Positions 16,508-24,811 of a stretch of DNA of 64,000 bases are shown here, one piece after another. Within the stretch, counting starts at the first letter, position 1; each line of letters starts with the position of its first letter. The notes below the pieces were generated by a model. The model was not told where the DNA came from and did no database searches. It saw nothing but the letters and a program-made list of their open reading frames with translations. Origin of the DNA: JAITVB01 sp031553805. GTDB taxonomy: Bacteria; Bacteroidota; Bacteroidia; Bacteroidales; Rikenellaceae. The DNA lies in assembly GCA_031553805.1 (NCBI GenBank), contig JAVBLC010000003.1:1-64000 (forward strand), read 5' to 3'. Made by a program: the position numbers and the translations under genes.

Positions 16508-18235
16508 ATGAAAAGGATATTGATATATATAGTTCTTGCGACGGCCACACTACTGAACGGGTGTAACGGCTTTCTCGACGAGGAGAACAAATCGAATGTT
16601 CCCGCCTCGAAGTTCTACGCCACGGCGAACGGATACAAATCCCTGCTTAACGCGACCTACTCGTCCCTGCGGGAAATCTATGGCAACACGCCTACGATCC
16701 TGCTTGCCGGGACCGACCTCTACCACGTGGGTTGGGCCCGCGGGCACACCGAAAGTCCCCTGGGCATGTACCAGACCCTCGATCCCGCCGATAAAACGGT
16801 ACAGGACTTCTATACCAACTGTTTCTACGGGATCGGTTTGGCCAACACTAGCCTCTACTATGGCGAGATGACCGAAAAGACTTCGGTCCTCGAACGGCAG
16901 AAGGCCGAAGCGAGGTTTATCCGCGCCCACTACTATTTCCTGCTGGTTCAGCACTTCGGCGGAGTTGCCATCGTGACCGAAATGACCGACCGCCCGTTGC
17001 TCGATTTCCCGCGCAACACCGAGACCGAGGTCTATGAATTTATCATCAACGAGCTGACCAACCTTCGTCCTGCCCTGCTGGCACGTGCCACAGGGGCCGA
17101 CTACGGCCATGTAGACCAGCGTACGGTCGATTTCTACCTGTCGAAAGCTTACCTCACCCGCGGGTGGGTGACCGGTTCTCAGGCTGACTTTACCAAAGCC
17201 AAGGAATATGGGATCGCTGCCATCGCGGGCGAATCGCTGATGCCCGACTTCGGCAGCGCTTACAGCGCAGTGAATTACGGTTGGCGCAACAAAGAGGTTT
17301 TCTGGAGCATCATCTACAGTCCCGAAAGCCTCGAAAAAGCGACTACCGGCAACAGCCAGCAGAGCCATTTCGGCGGTTACCTCGACGGTTCGCCGGCCGG
17401 CAACAAGTCGACCGACGGGATGTTCCCGCTCACGCTCTTCGGCCACTACGTTTTTGCGAAGGACGTTGCCGATCCCAACAACGACACCCGCTACTTCCTG
17501 ACCTACATGGAAAACCTTTATGAGCACTCGATGGTCTATTATGACAAGACTGCAGCCGAATTGGCCTCGGTGCCCATTACCTACTTCTATCCGCCCTGGT
17601 GGACGAAAGCCTATAGCGACATTCCCGCCTGGGTAGCTGAAAACCCGACCCAGCGCAGCAAGACCGTGATCCGCAAGATCGACAACCCTGGTAATCCCGA
17701 TACCGATTTGGCGGCTTTCCAGGCTGCAAGTGTCGCTTTTGCGGGCAACAGTAGTGTAAACTATGGCTATCCGACCTTCCGCAAGTTCGACTGCCCGGGG
17801 GTGACCGTGTTCGGTAACACCAGCAGTTTCCGCGATATCGACATGGCACGCTTGAACGACGCTTACCTGACTGTTGCTGAAGCCTGCATCAAACTGAACG
17901 ACCAGGCGACGGCGGCTACCTACATCAACGCCATTCGTGAACGCGGCATCAAGGCCGGCGACGCCAAACGGACCATCACCGCCAACCAGGCGACGATCGA
18001 CTTCTTGCTCGACGAGCGCGCCCGCGAACTGATGGGGCACTACGACCGTTGGCAGGACCTCAAGCGCACCGGTACGCTGAAAACCCGCACGCTCAAGTAT
18101 AACCTTGAGCTGCAAAACGACCCGAACCGTTTCGTTGGCCAGGATGGCAACGATAAGATCCTCCGTCCGATCCCGCAGTCGGCGATCGACCGTAACAAGG
18201 CTAATATTCAGCAAAACCCCGGTTATCCGCAATAA
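16508..18235 (+). CDS. SusD/RagB-family surface lipoprotein 1
   Basis: A 575-residue SusD-like protein. A lipoprotein signal ends with LLNGC (Cys19), followed by a typical short acidic start (NGFLDEENKSN). The N-terminal SusD-like helical region contains AEARFIRAHYYFLLVQHFGG, and the C-terminal RagB/SusD region contains AEACIKLN, INAIRERG, LLDERARELMGHYDRWQDLKRTG and the conserved ending LRPIPQSAIDRN with NPGY. It would cap the partner SusC barrel on the cell surface and bind ligand. It is co-transcribed with susC (14-nt gap) and followed by a strong terminator. The ligand is unknown. Confidence 0.95.
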   Translation: MKRILIYIVLATATLLNGCNGFLDEENKSNVPASKFYATANGYKSLLNATYSSLREIYGNTPTILLAGTDLYHVGWARGHTESPLGMYQTLDPADKTVQDFYTNCFYGIGLANTSLYYGEMTEKTSVLERQKAEARFIRAHYYFLLVQHFGGVAIVTEMTDRPLLDFPRNTETEVYEFIINELTNLRPALLARATGADYGHVDQRTVDFYLSKAYLTRGWVTGSQADFTKAKEYGIAAIAGESLMPDFGSAYSAVNYGWRNKEVFWSIIYSPESLEKATTGNSQQSHFGGYLDGSPAGNKSTDGMFPLTLFGHYVFAKDVADPNNDTRYFLTYMENLYEHSMVYYDKTAAELASVPITYFYPPWWTKAYSDIPAWVAENPTQRSKTVIRKIDNPGNPDTDLAAFQAASVAFAGNSSVNYGYPTFRKFDCPGVTVFGNTSSFRDIDMARLNDAYLTVAEACIKLNDQATAATYINAIRERGIKAGDAKRTITANQATIDFLLDERARELMGHYDRWQDLKRTGTLKTRTLKYNLELQNDPNRFVGQDGNDKILRPIPQSAIDRNKANIQQNPGYPQ

Positions 18236-18251
18236 TCCGGAGTGATGCATC

Positions 18252-18284
18252 AAAAAAGGGGAAGCCACAGGCTTCCCCTTTTTT
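18252..18284. terminator. Bidirectional terminator after SusCD pair 1
   Basis: A 15-bp perfect inverted repeat (18252-18266 with 18270-18284) with a 3-nt loop, A6 on one side and T6 on the other, between convergent genes. It should stop transcription from both directions. Confidence 0.9.
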
Positions 18285-18303
18285 GTTTGCGTTGAAATGT
18301 TCT

Positions 18304-19422
18304 CTACTGGTTTTTCCCTTCGAGCCGTTCTAAAGACCGGGCCTGTGCCTCGACGAAGGTGGGGTAGTTGTTGCCGGACGAACCTTCGTGCCAACGGCCG
18401 ATCAGTTCGATGCGCGGCGCTTTGTCGTCCAGGGTGTCGGCGCCCAGCCGGTGCACGGCTACCAGGACGCTGTCCAACTCCTGCATCCGGCGCGGGACCA
18501 CGGGAGCTTTCCCGCCGTGGATCTCTTTCAGCACGCGCCCGTTGCTGAACTTGGGCGCGGCGACCCGCTGCAACCAGGCAATGGTCGGGGCCACGTCGAT
18601 GATCTCGGCATAGGGAACCGTCAGTCCGGGTTGGATGTCTTTCCCCACGACCAGCAACTGGGTCACGTTTCCGCCCGGTTCATACGGAGGGTGCCATCCG
18701 TCGTCGGCCTGCCCGTGGTCGCCCATCACCATCAGCACGGTGCCTTCCCACAGGTTTTCGTCCTTGAGCCATTGCACGAAAGCGCCCAGCAGGCTGTCGA
18801 CATGGCGGGCCTGGATGCGGTAGGGCGATTCGGCGTGCCAGATGTCATTGGTATAGGGCTTTCCCTCTTCGCGGCAGATCGAGCCGGCACCGCCCAGCCC
18901 CTGGCAATGGATGCGGATAAATTCGGGATTGCTGGCTGTGATGATCTCCTTGGCCGCGTTTACCGAGGCCGAGTCGGGAAAGACCGGGTCGAACCGCCCC
19001 TTTGGCAGTTGTCGGTAAATCGAAAAACCGTCGCGGATGGCGGTGTAGGAGGGAGAGTTGACAACAAACGCCGTGGGGCGCTCGGTAAAGGATTGCTGGA
19101 TCAGGTTTTCGCGCACTCCCCGTTGGCCGATGAAGACGGTGCCCGACATCAGCACCGGGTTGGGGATCGAACAGCTCCAGGGGTAGACGGCGCTCGAATC
19201 GGGGTGCGCAGGCAGCGGCAGGTAAACCTCTTTGTAAAGCACGCCTTCGGCCGCCAAGGCCGAAAAAGCGGGCATCGCGATCCGCTCATGCAAGCCCGAA
19301 ACCATGCCGTCGATAACGAATAAAATGGTACGTTCCGGTTTTTCGTCCGTTTTACCGGAACAGGCCGTCGCGGCGCACAGCAGCAGCCCGGCGGCGGTAA
19401 TCATCCAATCTCTCTTCCTCAT
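18304..19422 (-). CDS. Alkaline phosphatase/sulfatase-superfamily lipoprotein
   Basis: A 372-residue exported protein starting MRKRDW. The signal peptide ends in a lipobox-like ATAC (Cys21). Alkaline-phosphatase-superfamily landmarks are ILFVIDGM (metal-binding Asp), the SCSIPNPVLMSG segment where the nucleophile of the family lies, and MVMGDHGQADDGWHPPYEPGG near the C-terminus carrying metal-ligand Asp/His. Members hydrolyse phosphomonoesters, phosphodiesters or sulfate esters in the periplasm. The start at 19420-19422 was chosen because it begins a clean lipoprotein signal; the frame stays open to about 20007 in an implausible sequence. It converges on susD 1 and is not part of that operon. 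The substrate is unknown. Confidence 0.8.
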   Translation of the reverse strand: MRKRDWMITAAGLLLCAATACSGKTDEKPERTILFVIDGMVSGLHERIAMPAFSALAAEGVLYKEVYLPLPAHPDSSAVYPWSCSIPNPVLMSGTVFIGQRGVRENLIQQSFTERPTAFVVNSPSYTAIRDGFSIYRQLPKGRFDPVFPDSASVNAAKEIITASNPEFIRIHCQGLGGAGSICREEGKPYTNDIWHAESPYRIQARHVDSLLGAFVQWLKDENLWEGTVLMVMGDHGQADDGWHPPYEPGGNVTQLLVVGKDIQPGLTVPYAEIIDVAPTIAWLQRVAAPKFSNGRVLKEIHGGKAPVVPRRMQELDSVLVAVHRLGADTLDDKAPRIELIGRWHEGSSGNNYPTFVEAQARSLERLEGKNQ

Positions 19423-19547
19423 AAATCCTGTTTTTGATGAGACCCAGCACATATCGATACCTCCCGGGTGCCTCCCGGCACTCGGGATTTTGACTTTGCT
19501 ATCGCAAATATACAAAAATGGAGACGAAGATCGGCGATTTTTTTGCG

Positions 19548-20336
19548 TTACTTTCGAAAGACCGTCACGATTCGGAACCCGGCGAACAACGCGGTGCCGA
19601 GCGCGATTCCGAAACACCACCAGAAAAACCGGGGAACATACCTTTCGGCTTTGGCCGCCGGGGGGCTTTTGACGATGGTCACCGTGTCGCGCACCTCGCG
19701 GATGCGGTCGACGTATTTCGTTTGCCAGCGGGTAGTGACTTCCACCCGGCCGCCGTCCACACGTATGTCCTGGTTGGCGTTTTTGCCCTTGTATTCGAAA
19801 AGTCGGCGGAGGATGACCCGGTTGTTGCTGTCGCACTCGAACAGGGCGCGGAACAGGGCGCTGTCGGGCAGGGTGGCGGTCACGGTGTCGACCACCGTTT
19901 CGTGTGAACGCACCGGAACATAAACCGTCCGCGTGCACCCGGCCGCCATCCACGTCCCGCACCCCAACAGCGAAATTACCGCCAACCGCCACCCCAATCG
20001 CAGCCATGTTCCTTGAATTTGAGTGCGTTTGCCCTCTTTTCCTGATTTTTTCCAGACAGTCTTTGCCGTATTTTTACTATAATTGCGAAGGCAAAGTGGA
20101 GGTTCCGGATGCAGGGAGGCATTCGTCTCTTCGGGCCAACACCAGCGGCACGGCCTGGCGTCGCCGGCGGCGATCATCCGGCGGGCTTCCCGGCGCGAAA
20201 GGAGGTCGGGATCGGTGATCCGCTCGATATGGCACATTTTTTGGCAGGTCGATAGGCGGTGGATTCCTCCGCTGCGCCGGTTGAGGAGGAAAGAGCGGTC
20301 GGAAAGATTCGGAAAACAACGGCTGGATTTCATCAT
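19548..20336 (-). CDS. Protein of unknown function with C-terminal membrane anchor; start uncertain
   Basis: An open frame of 262 residues. The last ~155 residues look real: a hydrophobic export-like segment with LLGC and MAAGC, a charged middle (VVDTVTATLPDSALFRALFE), a likely coiled stretch with KYVDRIREVRDTVTIVK and a final transmembrane helix (FFWWCFGIALGTALFAGF). The first ~105 residues are Arg/Cys/Pro-rich with paired cysteines (PCRWCWPEE) and may be a small metal-binding module or untranslated sequence; an internal TTG or CTG near the hydrophobic segment could be the true start. Similar short anchored proteins occur in Bacteroidales mobile elements, but no other mobile genes are near. 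I do not recognise the function. Confidence 0.5.
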   Translation of the reverse strand: MMKSSRCFPNLSDRSFLLNRRSGGIHRLSTCQKMCHIERITDPDLLSRREARRMIAAGDARPCRWCWPEETNASLHPEPPLCLRNYSKNTAKTVWKKSGKEGKRTQIQGTWLRLGWRLAVISLLGCGTWMAAGCTRTVYVPVRSHETVVDTVTATLPDSALFRALFECDSNNRVILRRLFEYKGKNANQDIRVDGGRVEVTTRWQTKYVDRIREVRDTVTIVKSPPAAKAERYVPRFFWWCFGIALGTALFAGFRIVTVFRK

Positions 20337-20426
20337 AAGGCGTTTTTATACATTATTATACGCGCCAAAGATGCACGGCCCCCGCGACGAAAGGTTTATA
20401 CAATTTCTTACTTAAAACATACGAAG

Positions 20427-20675
20427 ATGAATTTTATTTGGTACATTTTGATCGGTCTGGTGGCCGGTTCCGTGGCAGGGAAACTGACCCGCGGGAAAGG
20501 TTTTGGTTTTTGGGTAAACCTTATTGTCGGGATTATCGGCGGGGTGCTTGGCGGCTGGTTGTTCGGGCTGATGGGGATCTGGGTTTCGAGTGGCAGCATC
20601 ATTGGCAATCTGGTGTCTTCGACGGTCGGAGCGATCTTGCTTTTGGCGATCGTTTCCCTTTTCCGCAAGAAATAG
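20427..20675 (+). CDS. GlsB/YeaQ/YmgE-family stress membrane protein
   Basis: An 82-residue, very hydrophobic protein with three predicted transmembrane segments and glycine zippers (GLVAGSVAGKLTRGKG, VGIIGGVLGGWLFG). This is the transglycosylase-associated (GlsB/YeaQ/YmgE) family pattern. Members are small inner-membrane proteins induced by stress; a molecular function is not established. The start ATG at 20427 begins the family-typical MxFIWYILIGLVAG. It is a single gene followed after about 75 bp by a hairpin terminator. Confidence 0.9.
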   Translation: MNFIWYILIGLVAGSVAGKLTRGKGFGFWVNLIVGIIGGVLGGWLFGLMGIWVSSGSIIGNLVSSTVGAILLLAIVSLFRKK

Positions 20676-20750
20676 GTGCGTCCCCTGCACGGGGATTTTT
20701 GTGCCGCTTTAGTGTCCATGTAGCAATGAGTGCTAAGGACCTAACAAAGA

Positions 20751-20785
20751 AAGAGGCAGTTGTCAAACCGACAACTGCCTCTTTT
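20751..20785. terminator. Bidirectional terminator between glsB-like gene and tRNA-Arg
   Basis: A 14-bp perfect stem (20751-20764 with 20770-20783) with a 5-nt loop and a T-run on the right-hand side. It serves the rightward GlsB-like gene and, read leftward, lies just past the tRNA 3' end. Confidence 0.85.
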
Positions 20786-20788
20786 TAG

Positions 20789-20862
20789 TGATCCGGACAG
20801 GACTCGAACCTGTGACCGTCAGATTAGAAATCTGATGCTCTATCCAGCTGAGCTACCGGACC
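20789..20862 (-). tRNA. tRNA-Arg (anticodon UCU)
   Basis: Read on the minus strand, a 74-nt cloverleaf. The acceptor stem is GGTCCGG with CCGGATC, the D-arm contains AGCTCAGCTGGATAGAGC, the anticodon stem is TCAGA/TCTGA with loop TTTCTAA (anticodon TCT), and the T-arm contains GGTTCGAGTCC. It decodes AGA. CCA is not encoded. No integrase or duplicated tRNA end is near, so it is not occupied by an island in this window. Confidence 0.96.
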
Positions 20863-20969
20863 GGCCTGCCGCAAAACCAACGCTTGGCGGCGGGGCAAAA
20901 GTATGCAAATAATTGTTTTTCTCCAAATAGAGCCAGCGGCAAAGGGTAGGGGGGGCCTCCCCCCGGCCG

Positions 20970-21473
20970 CTATATCGGCAACTGCTTCCCTCGGTCGAGG
21001 GTGGCGTAGTTGCGGATCATCCGGTCATAAGCGATGTAGGTGGCAAACGACTGGATCACCGAAAAGTCCATCTTGTCGGTCCCGAAAACCGATTGTGCCG
21101 TGACGAGCGATGCCAGCGAAAAGGCGATAATCATGACAAAATAGATAATAATCAGCAGAAACCTGATCTTCCGTTCGCTGAGGGTTCGTTGTGCCCGGTT
21201 GCGTTCGAAGTCGGGAATGAAGATGCGTAGCAGTTGGATGCTGATCACCTCGCCCCAAGTCGTCAGGATGATCGACGACCCAGACAGCAGGATATAAACA
21301 ACGGCGGGCCCGTTGAGCGTGTAACCGAATATCTTTCCGGGCAGCCACACCGCGCCGAAATAGAGTACCGCCACCACCAACAAGTAGACCGGCACAAACA
21401 AATACATATTTGGAAATAGCGATGAGGCCCGCACCAAACCGTTTTCGAAGAGCGATTTTAGCTTGTTAAACAT
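20970..21473 (-). CDS. Hypothetical inner-membrane protein
   Basis: A 167-residue protein with about four hydrophobic segments (near residues 22-44, 54-72, 104-125 and a weaker one near 140). There is a short amphipathic N-terminus and a basic loop (FERNRAQRTLSERKIRF). I do not recognise the family. It is leftward and monocistronic, ending about 107 bp from the tRNA gene, and divergent from the PspC module. No function can be assigned. Confidence 0.7.
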   Translation of the reverse strand: MFNKLKSLFENGLVRASSLFPNMYLFVPVYLLVVAVLYFGAVWLPGKIFGYTLNGPAVVYILLSGSSIILTTWGEVISIQLLRIFIPDFERNRAQRTLSERKIRFLLIIIYFVMIIAFSLASLVTAQSVFGTDKMDFSVIQSFATYIAYDRMIRNYATLDRGKQLPI

Positions 21474-21588
21474 AGATCGGAGAAATTTTTTTCAAAAATA
21501 TAAAAAAAATGTCGCATCTTAAAATCTTGATTGTCAGGGATAAAATATTTTTAAATAAAAATAACTATAAAAAAACAACTACTATGTA

Positions 21589-21620
21589 TTGCAAAGTAAT
21601 TAAATGTTTTTATATATTTG
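21589..21620 (+). promoter_or_regulatory. Promoter of the PspC-PadR module
   Basis: TTG at 21589-21591, a 21-nt spacer and TATATTTG at 21613-21620 match the Bacteroidota -33/-7 pattern. The leader to the first start codon is about 75 nt. Confidence 0.7.
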
Positions 21621-21703
21621 CATTATGAAAATACCGCAAAGAGAAACACTAATTGGTATAAGCTGGAACAAGTCTTTAAAACAATACTAAAAACGTAAGC
21701 AAT

Positions 21704-22234
21704 ATGAAAAAGACGATCAACATCAACCTGGGGGGCTCGCCGTTCATCGTAGACGAGGACGCTTACGCCATCCTGAAGGGTTATCTGGACGACATCGCCG
21801 ACCGCCTGACCGCTGACCGCGACGAAGTGATGGAAGATGTCGAAAGCCGCATGGCCGAGATCTTTGCCGCCAACCTTTCGCTGCGGTCGCAGGTGGTCGA
21901 CGTGACTACCGTCAACCGGGCGATCGCCGTGATCGGCCGTCCCGAGGAGTTCGGCGACCGCCGCTATAAGGCGAGCGACTACGTCCGTCGCGACGAACCC
22001 CAAGGCGACGCTCCGCGAAAACTCTACCGCTACACCGACGACAAGATCGTGGGCGGTGTCTGCTCGGGCCTGGCCCGCTACATGGACCTCGACATCGCGC
22101 TTGTGCGGGTGGTTTTCGCGCTGCTTATTTTCGTGGGTGGGCTGAGCCTGTGGGTGTATATCATCATGTGGATCGTGATCCCGCGCGCACCGCAGGTGGG
22201 CGGATACGACCGTTACGACAACCGGAGAGAATAA
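21704..22234 (+). CDS. PspC-domain membrane protein, short form
   Basis: A 176-residue protein. The N-terminal ~90 residues (KKTININLGGSPFIVDEDAY onward) form a soluble helical domain also seen at the start of the third gene of this operon. Residues ~105-165 are a PspC domain (LYRYTDDKIVGGVCSGLARYMDLDIALVRVVF) with a transmembrane helix and the typical YIIMWIVIP ending. PspC proteins take part in envelope stress sensing in enterobacteria, where PspC controls PspA/PspF. In Bacteroidota they usually lie with PadR regulators, as here. It is likely in the inner membrane with the N-terminal domain in the cytoplasm. Confidence 0.88.
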   Translation: MKKTININLGGSPFIVDEDAYAILKGYLDDIADRLTADRDEVMEDVESRMAEIFAANLSLRSQVVDVTTVNRAIAVIGRPEEFGDRRYKASDYVRRDEPQGDAPRKLYRYTDDKIVGGVCSGLARYMDLDIALVRVVFALLIFVGGLSLWVYIIMWIVIPRAPQVGGYDRYDNRRE

Positions 22235-22255
22235 TCACATCATAAAATACAAATT

Positions 22256-22585
22256 ATGAATATTGACAACATTAAGGCACAGATGCGCAAAGGGATCCTC
22301 GAATATTGCATCCTGTCGATCCTCTCGCGCAACGACGCCTACGCATCGGAGATCATCGGCGAACTGAAGGAGGCCGAGATGATCGTGGTCGAAGGGACGC
22401 TCTACCCCCTGTTGACCCGCCAGAAAAACCAGGGTTTGCTTTCCTACCGCTGGGAAGAATCGCCGCAAGGCCCTCCCCGCAAGTACTACACGCTGACCGA
22501 CGCCGGCCGCAAGTTCCTGGGCGAGATCGACCAGGCCTGGGGCGAATTCGTAGCACAGATCGAACACATTCGTAAAGGAGCATAG
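22256..22585 (+). CDS. PadR-family transcriptional regulator
   Basis: A 109-residue PadR-type winged-helix protein. The DNA-binding helix-turn-helix spans about residues 13-60 (LEYCILSILSRNDAYASEII), the wing includes EGTLYPLLTRQKNQGLL and RKYYTLTDAGR, and the C-terminal helix for dimerisation is short. It lies 21 nt after the first pspC gene and directly before the second (2-nt gap), so it is co-transcribed. An autoregulatory role on this operon is the simplest inference, with envelope state as a possible signal through the PspC proteins. Confidence 0.93.
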   Translation: MNIDNIKAQMRKGILEYCILSILSRNDAYASEIIGELKEAEMIVVEGTLYPLLTRQKNQGLLSYRWEESPQGPPRKYYTLTDAGRKFLGEIDQAWGEFVAQIEHIRKGA

Positions 22586-22587
22586 CC

Positions 22588-24066
22588 ATGAAAGAAATCG
22601 TAAACGTAAGCATCGCGGGCATTTCATTCCGTTTGGACGACGAAGCCTATGTCCAACTCGACGGCTACCTGGGCCAACTGAAGAAGCGTTATGCCTCGAC
22701 TCTAGATGGTGGTGAGATCATCGGTGACATCGAAGCGCGGATCGCTGAGATCATCCTTTCGCAACAGGAATCGTCGGCGGTTGTGGGCCTCGACCTCATC
22801 AACCAGGCACTTGAACAACTTGGCCGGCCGGAGGATATTGCCGAAGGCGTCCCTGCCGATTCCGACGAATCGACTGCACCCGACACCGAAAAGTTCCCGC
22901 GCCGCCTTTACCGCGACCCCGACAATGCGAAGATCGGGGGCGTGTGCGCCGGGCTGGCCGCCTATTTCGGCACCGATCCGGCCATGGTTCGGCTGGCGAT
23001 GTTCGCCCCGCTCGTGATTCAGGTGATTGTCGCGCCGTTCTTCCACGGCTGGGGTTTTCACAGTTTGCTCGGTACGCTGACCGGCGCATTCTTTATGCTT
23101 TATTTCATTCTTTGGATTGCGATTCCTAAAGCGAAAACCCCGCGCCAGAAACTCGAAATGCGCGGTGAAAAGATCACCGCCGGGCAGATCGAACGTACTT
23201 TCCGCGAAGAATTTTCGGCCATAGAAGACAACGTGCGTAACTGGGGCAAGAACCCCGAACGCAGCCACCGCAACGCCTCGATCTTTTCGGAGATCGTCAC
23301 CGTGATGGGGCGTATTGTTCTCTTCTTCGTGAAATTCATTGCGGCGATTATCGGTATTGGCCTGATGTTAGGTGTGATTGGCATCGTCGTCGGGATCATC
23401 CTTACCTTGATACGCCCCGACAGCTTCCCGGTGATGTTTTTGGATGGTCCGCTTCCGGTTACTTTGGGCGTACTGGTTGCCGTCGCTGTACTGATCCCGC
23501 TGCTGCTGCTGGCCTATGTGCTTTTCCGCACGGTCTACGACTTCCGCAACAGCAAGAGTTTTGTGTCGACGCTGGGCGTGATTTGGATCCTGGTGGTGGT
23601 CTTCGGTACGGTCATCCTGATAAAGGACTTTGATGAAATACGTTCGTCATGGAAAGACGGGCTTCCCAATTACTACGAAAAGCCGCGCCCGGGCGTGGAG
23701 GAAACCGCCGATTTCCTGTTTGCCGGCAAGGTGCTTTACATCGCCCCGGCCGATTCGACGGCGTGGGCAGAAAGTACTCAGTTCTACTCGGTCAAATTCC
23801 ACCCGCTCGCCGGAAGCGAATACAACGCGCCGACCCTGCGGATCAAGAAGTCCTACGAAGGTATCGACAAAGACATTGATCGCAACCAGGTCAAGGGTAT
23901 CGATGTGCCCTACGAACTCCGCGGCGACACGCTCTTCGTGGCACCATACAAAAAGCTCGACGACGGGATCCACCACACGCGCATCGACTTCAATCTCTAC
24001 CTGCCCGACAGTGTGGAATACCGGGTGCTGCAAGGCCTTCCCTACGACGAATACATTACCGAATAA
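22588..24066 (+). CDS. PspC-domain multi-pass membrane protein, long form
   Basis: A 492-residue protein. Residues 1-90 repeat the N-terminal domain of the first pspC gene (KEIVNVSIAGISFRLDDEAY). The PspC domain follows at ~108-180 (LYRDPDNAKIGGVCAGLAAYFGTDPAMVRLAMF, then FILWIAIPKAKTP). A cytoplasmic linker precedes three more transmembrane segments between ~245 and ~340, and a ~150-residue C-terminal domain rich in charged and beta-type sequence is probably outside the membrane. It looks like a sensor or effector built on the PspC unit. It is translated almost coupled to padR (2-nt gap) and followed 18 nt later by a LiaF-like protein. Confidence 0.85.
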   Translation: MKEIVNVSIAGISFRLDDEAYVQLDGYLGQLKKRYASTLDGGEIIGDIEARIAEIILSQQESSAVVGLDLINQALEQLGRPEDIAEGVPADSDESTAPDTEKFPRRLYRDPDNAKIGGVCAGLAAYFGTDPAMVRLAMFAPLVIQVIVAPFFHGWGFHSLLGTLTGAFFMLYFILWIAIPKAKTPRQKLEMRGEKITAGQIERTFREEFSAIEDNVRNWGKNPERSHRNASIFSEIVTVMGRIVLFFVKFIAAIIGIGLMLGVIGIVVGIILTLIRPDSFPVMFLDGPLPVTLGVLVAVAVLIPLLLLAYVLFRTVYDFRNSKSFVSTLGVIWILVVVFGTVILIKDFDEIRSSWKDGLPNYYEKPRPGVEETADFLFAGKVLYIAPADSTAWAESTQFYSVKFHPLAGSEYNAPTLRIKKSYEGIDKDIDRNQVKGIDVPYELRGDTLFVAPYKKLDDGIHHTRIDFNLYLPDSVEYRVLQGLPYDEYITE

Positions 24067-24084
24067 CCCTTAAACAAGCATACA

Positions 24085-24453
24085 ATGGAAGTAATCAACA
24101 ATAATACGAATACGCCGGCTCCGAGCCGGAACACTGGGGTGGTCAGTCCGCGCAACATTTTCCTGGGCGGAATTCTGATCCTGGTGGGGGTCGTCTGGCT
24201 GCTGAAGAACTTTGACGTGATCTCTTACCGTGTCTACGATGTTTTCTTCTCGTGGGAGATGCTCCTTACCGTGATCGGACTTTACCTGCTCACCTTGCGC
24301 CGCTGGATCGCGGGGGGCATCCTGACAGCGGTCGGGGTGGGATTCTTGATGACCAATGTTTTCGGGGTCGACATTCCGTTCCAGAAACTGGTTTTCCCGC
24401 TGGTGTTCGTGGCCGCAGGCCTCGGCGTACTCTTCAGCCGCAGCCACCGGTGA
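24085..24453 (+). CDS. LiaF/LiaI-like transmembrane protein
   Basis: A 122-residue protein with a polar N-terminus (~25 residues) and about four short hydrophobic segments (IFLGGILILVGVVWLL, EMLLTVIGLYLLTL, GILTAVGVGFLMTNVFG, LVFPLVFVAAGLGVLF). This arrangement matches the LiaI-LiaF-like transmembrane region, which in Firmicutes belongs to the envelope-stress LiaFSR system. As the last gene of the pspC-padR-pspC operon it fits an envelope-stress module. It lacks the soluble C-terminal part of full LiaF proteins. Confidence 0.78.
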   Translation: MEVINNNTNTPAPSRNTGVVSPRNIFLGGILILVGVVWLLKNFDVISYRVYDVFFSWEMLLTVIGLYLLTLRRWIAGGILTAVGVGFLMTNVFGVDIPFQKLVFPLVFVAAGLGVLFSRSHR

Positions 24454-24622
24454 TTACCTGACCGAAATCCGGAAGGGGCCGCCAAGCGGGGTTCTGGCCG
24501 AAAGGGCTGACGATGCTTACGTTGCCCCGCCGGCCGGCCCCTCCGGGCTCCTTCTGAACAAACCATAACCATTCATAACGGTGTTTTTATTTTAGTGTAA
24601 GTATTTTTTATTAGGTTAGTAG

Positions 24623-24652
24623 AACCGGGCCGCTTGTGAAAGCCGCCCGGTT
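24623..24652 (+). terminator. Terminator of the PspC module
   Basis: A 13-bp stem with one mismatch (24623-24635 with 24640-24652) and a GTGA loop, followed by TTCGTTATTT. It lies about 170 bp after the last gene. Confidence 0.6.
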
Positions 24653-24756
24653 TCGTTATTTCCCGAGTCATCTTCCGATTGCCCCTTCTCTATGGGTGAC
24701 TTTGTTTGAAAAATCCGCTTTATTTTTAAAGCGAAAAATGAGATTGCTCCGCAACC

Positions 24757-24788
24757 TTGCAAAAGACGAGCGAAAATCATTACTTTTG
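24757..24788 (+). promoter_or_regulatory. Promoter of the two-component system
   Basis: TTG (24757-24759), a 21-nt spacer and TACTTTTG (24781-24788) match the Bacteroidota consensus. The start codon at 24812 leaves a leader of only about 16 nt. Confidence 0.7.
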
Positions 24789-24811
24789 CTTATTCTGACA
24801 AAAAGTTTGTT

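Larger units (their letters stand above)
24454..24811. other. Intergenic region between PspC module and two-component system
   Basis: 358 bp that hold the operon terminator (24623-24652) and the promoter of the response regulator (24757-24788). Nothing else was recognised. Confidence 0.5.

Noticed and set aside
16550..18394. 614-residue frame antisense to susD 1
   Set aside because: A shadow of the SusD coding strand; no domain or signal peptide.
18304..19422. Phosphatase gene as part of the SusCD 1 operon
   Set aside because: It is on the opposite strand and separated by a bidirectional terminator.
20789..20862. tRNA-Arg as an integration site
   Set aside because: No integrase, no duplicated tRNA 3' end and no cargo genes on either side in this window.
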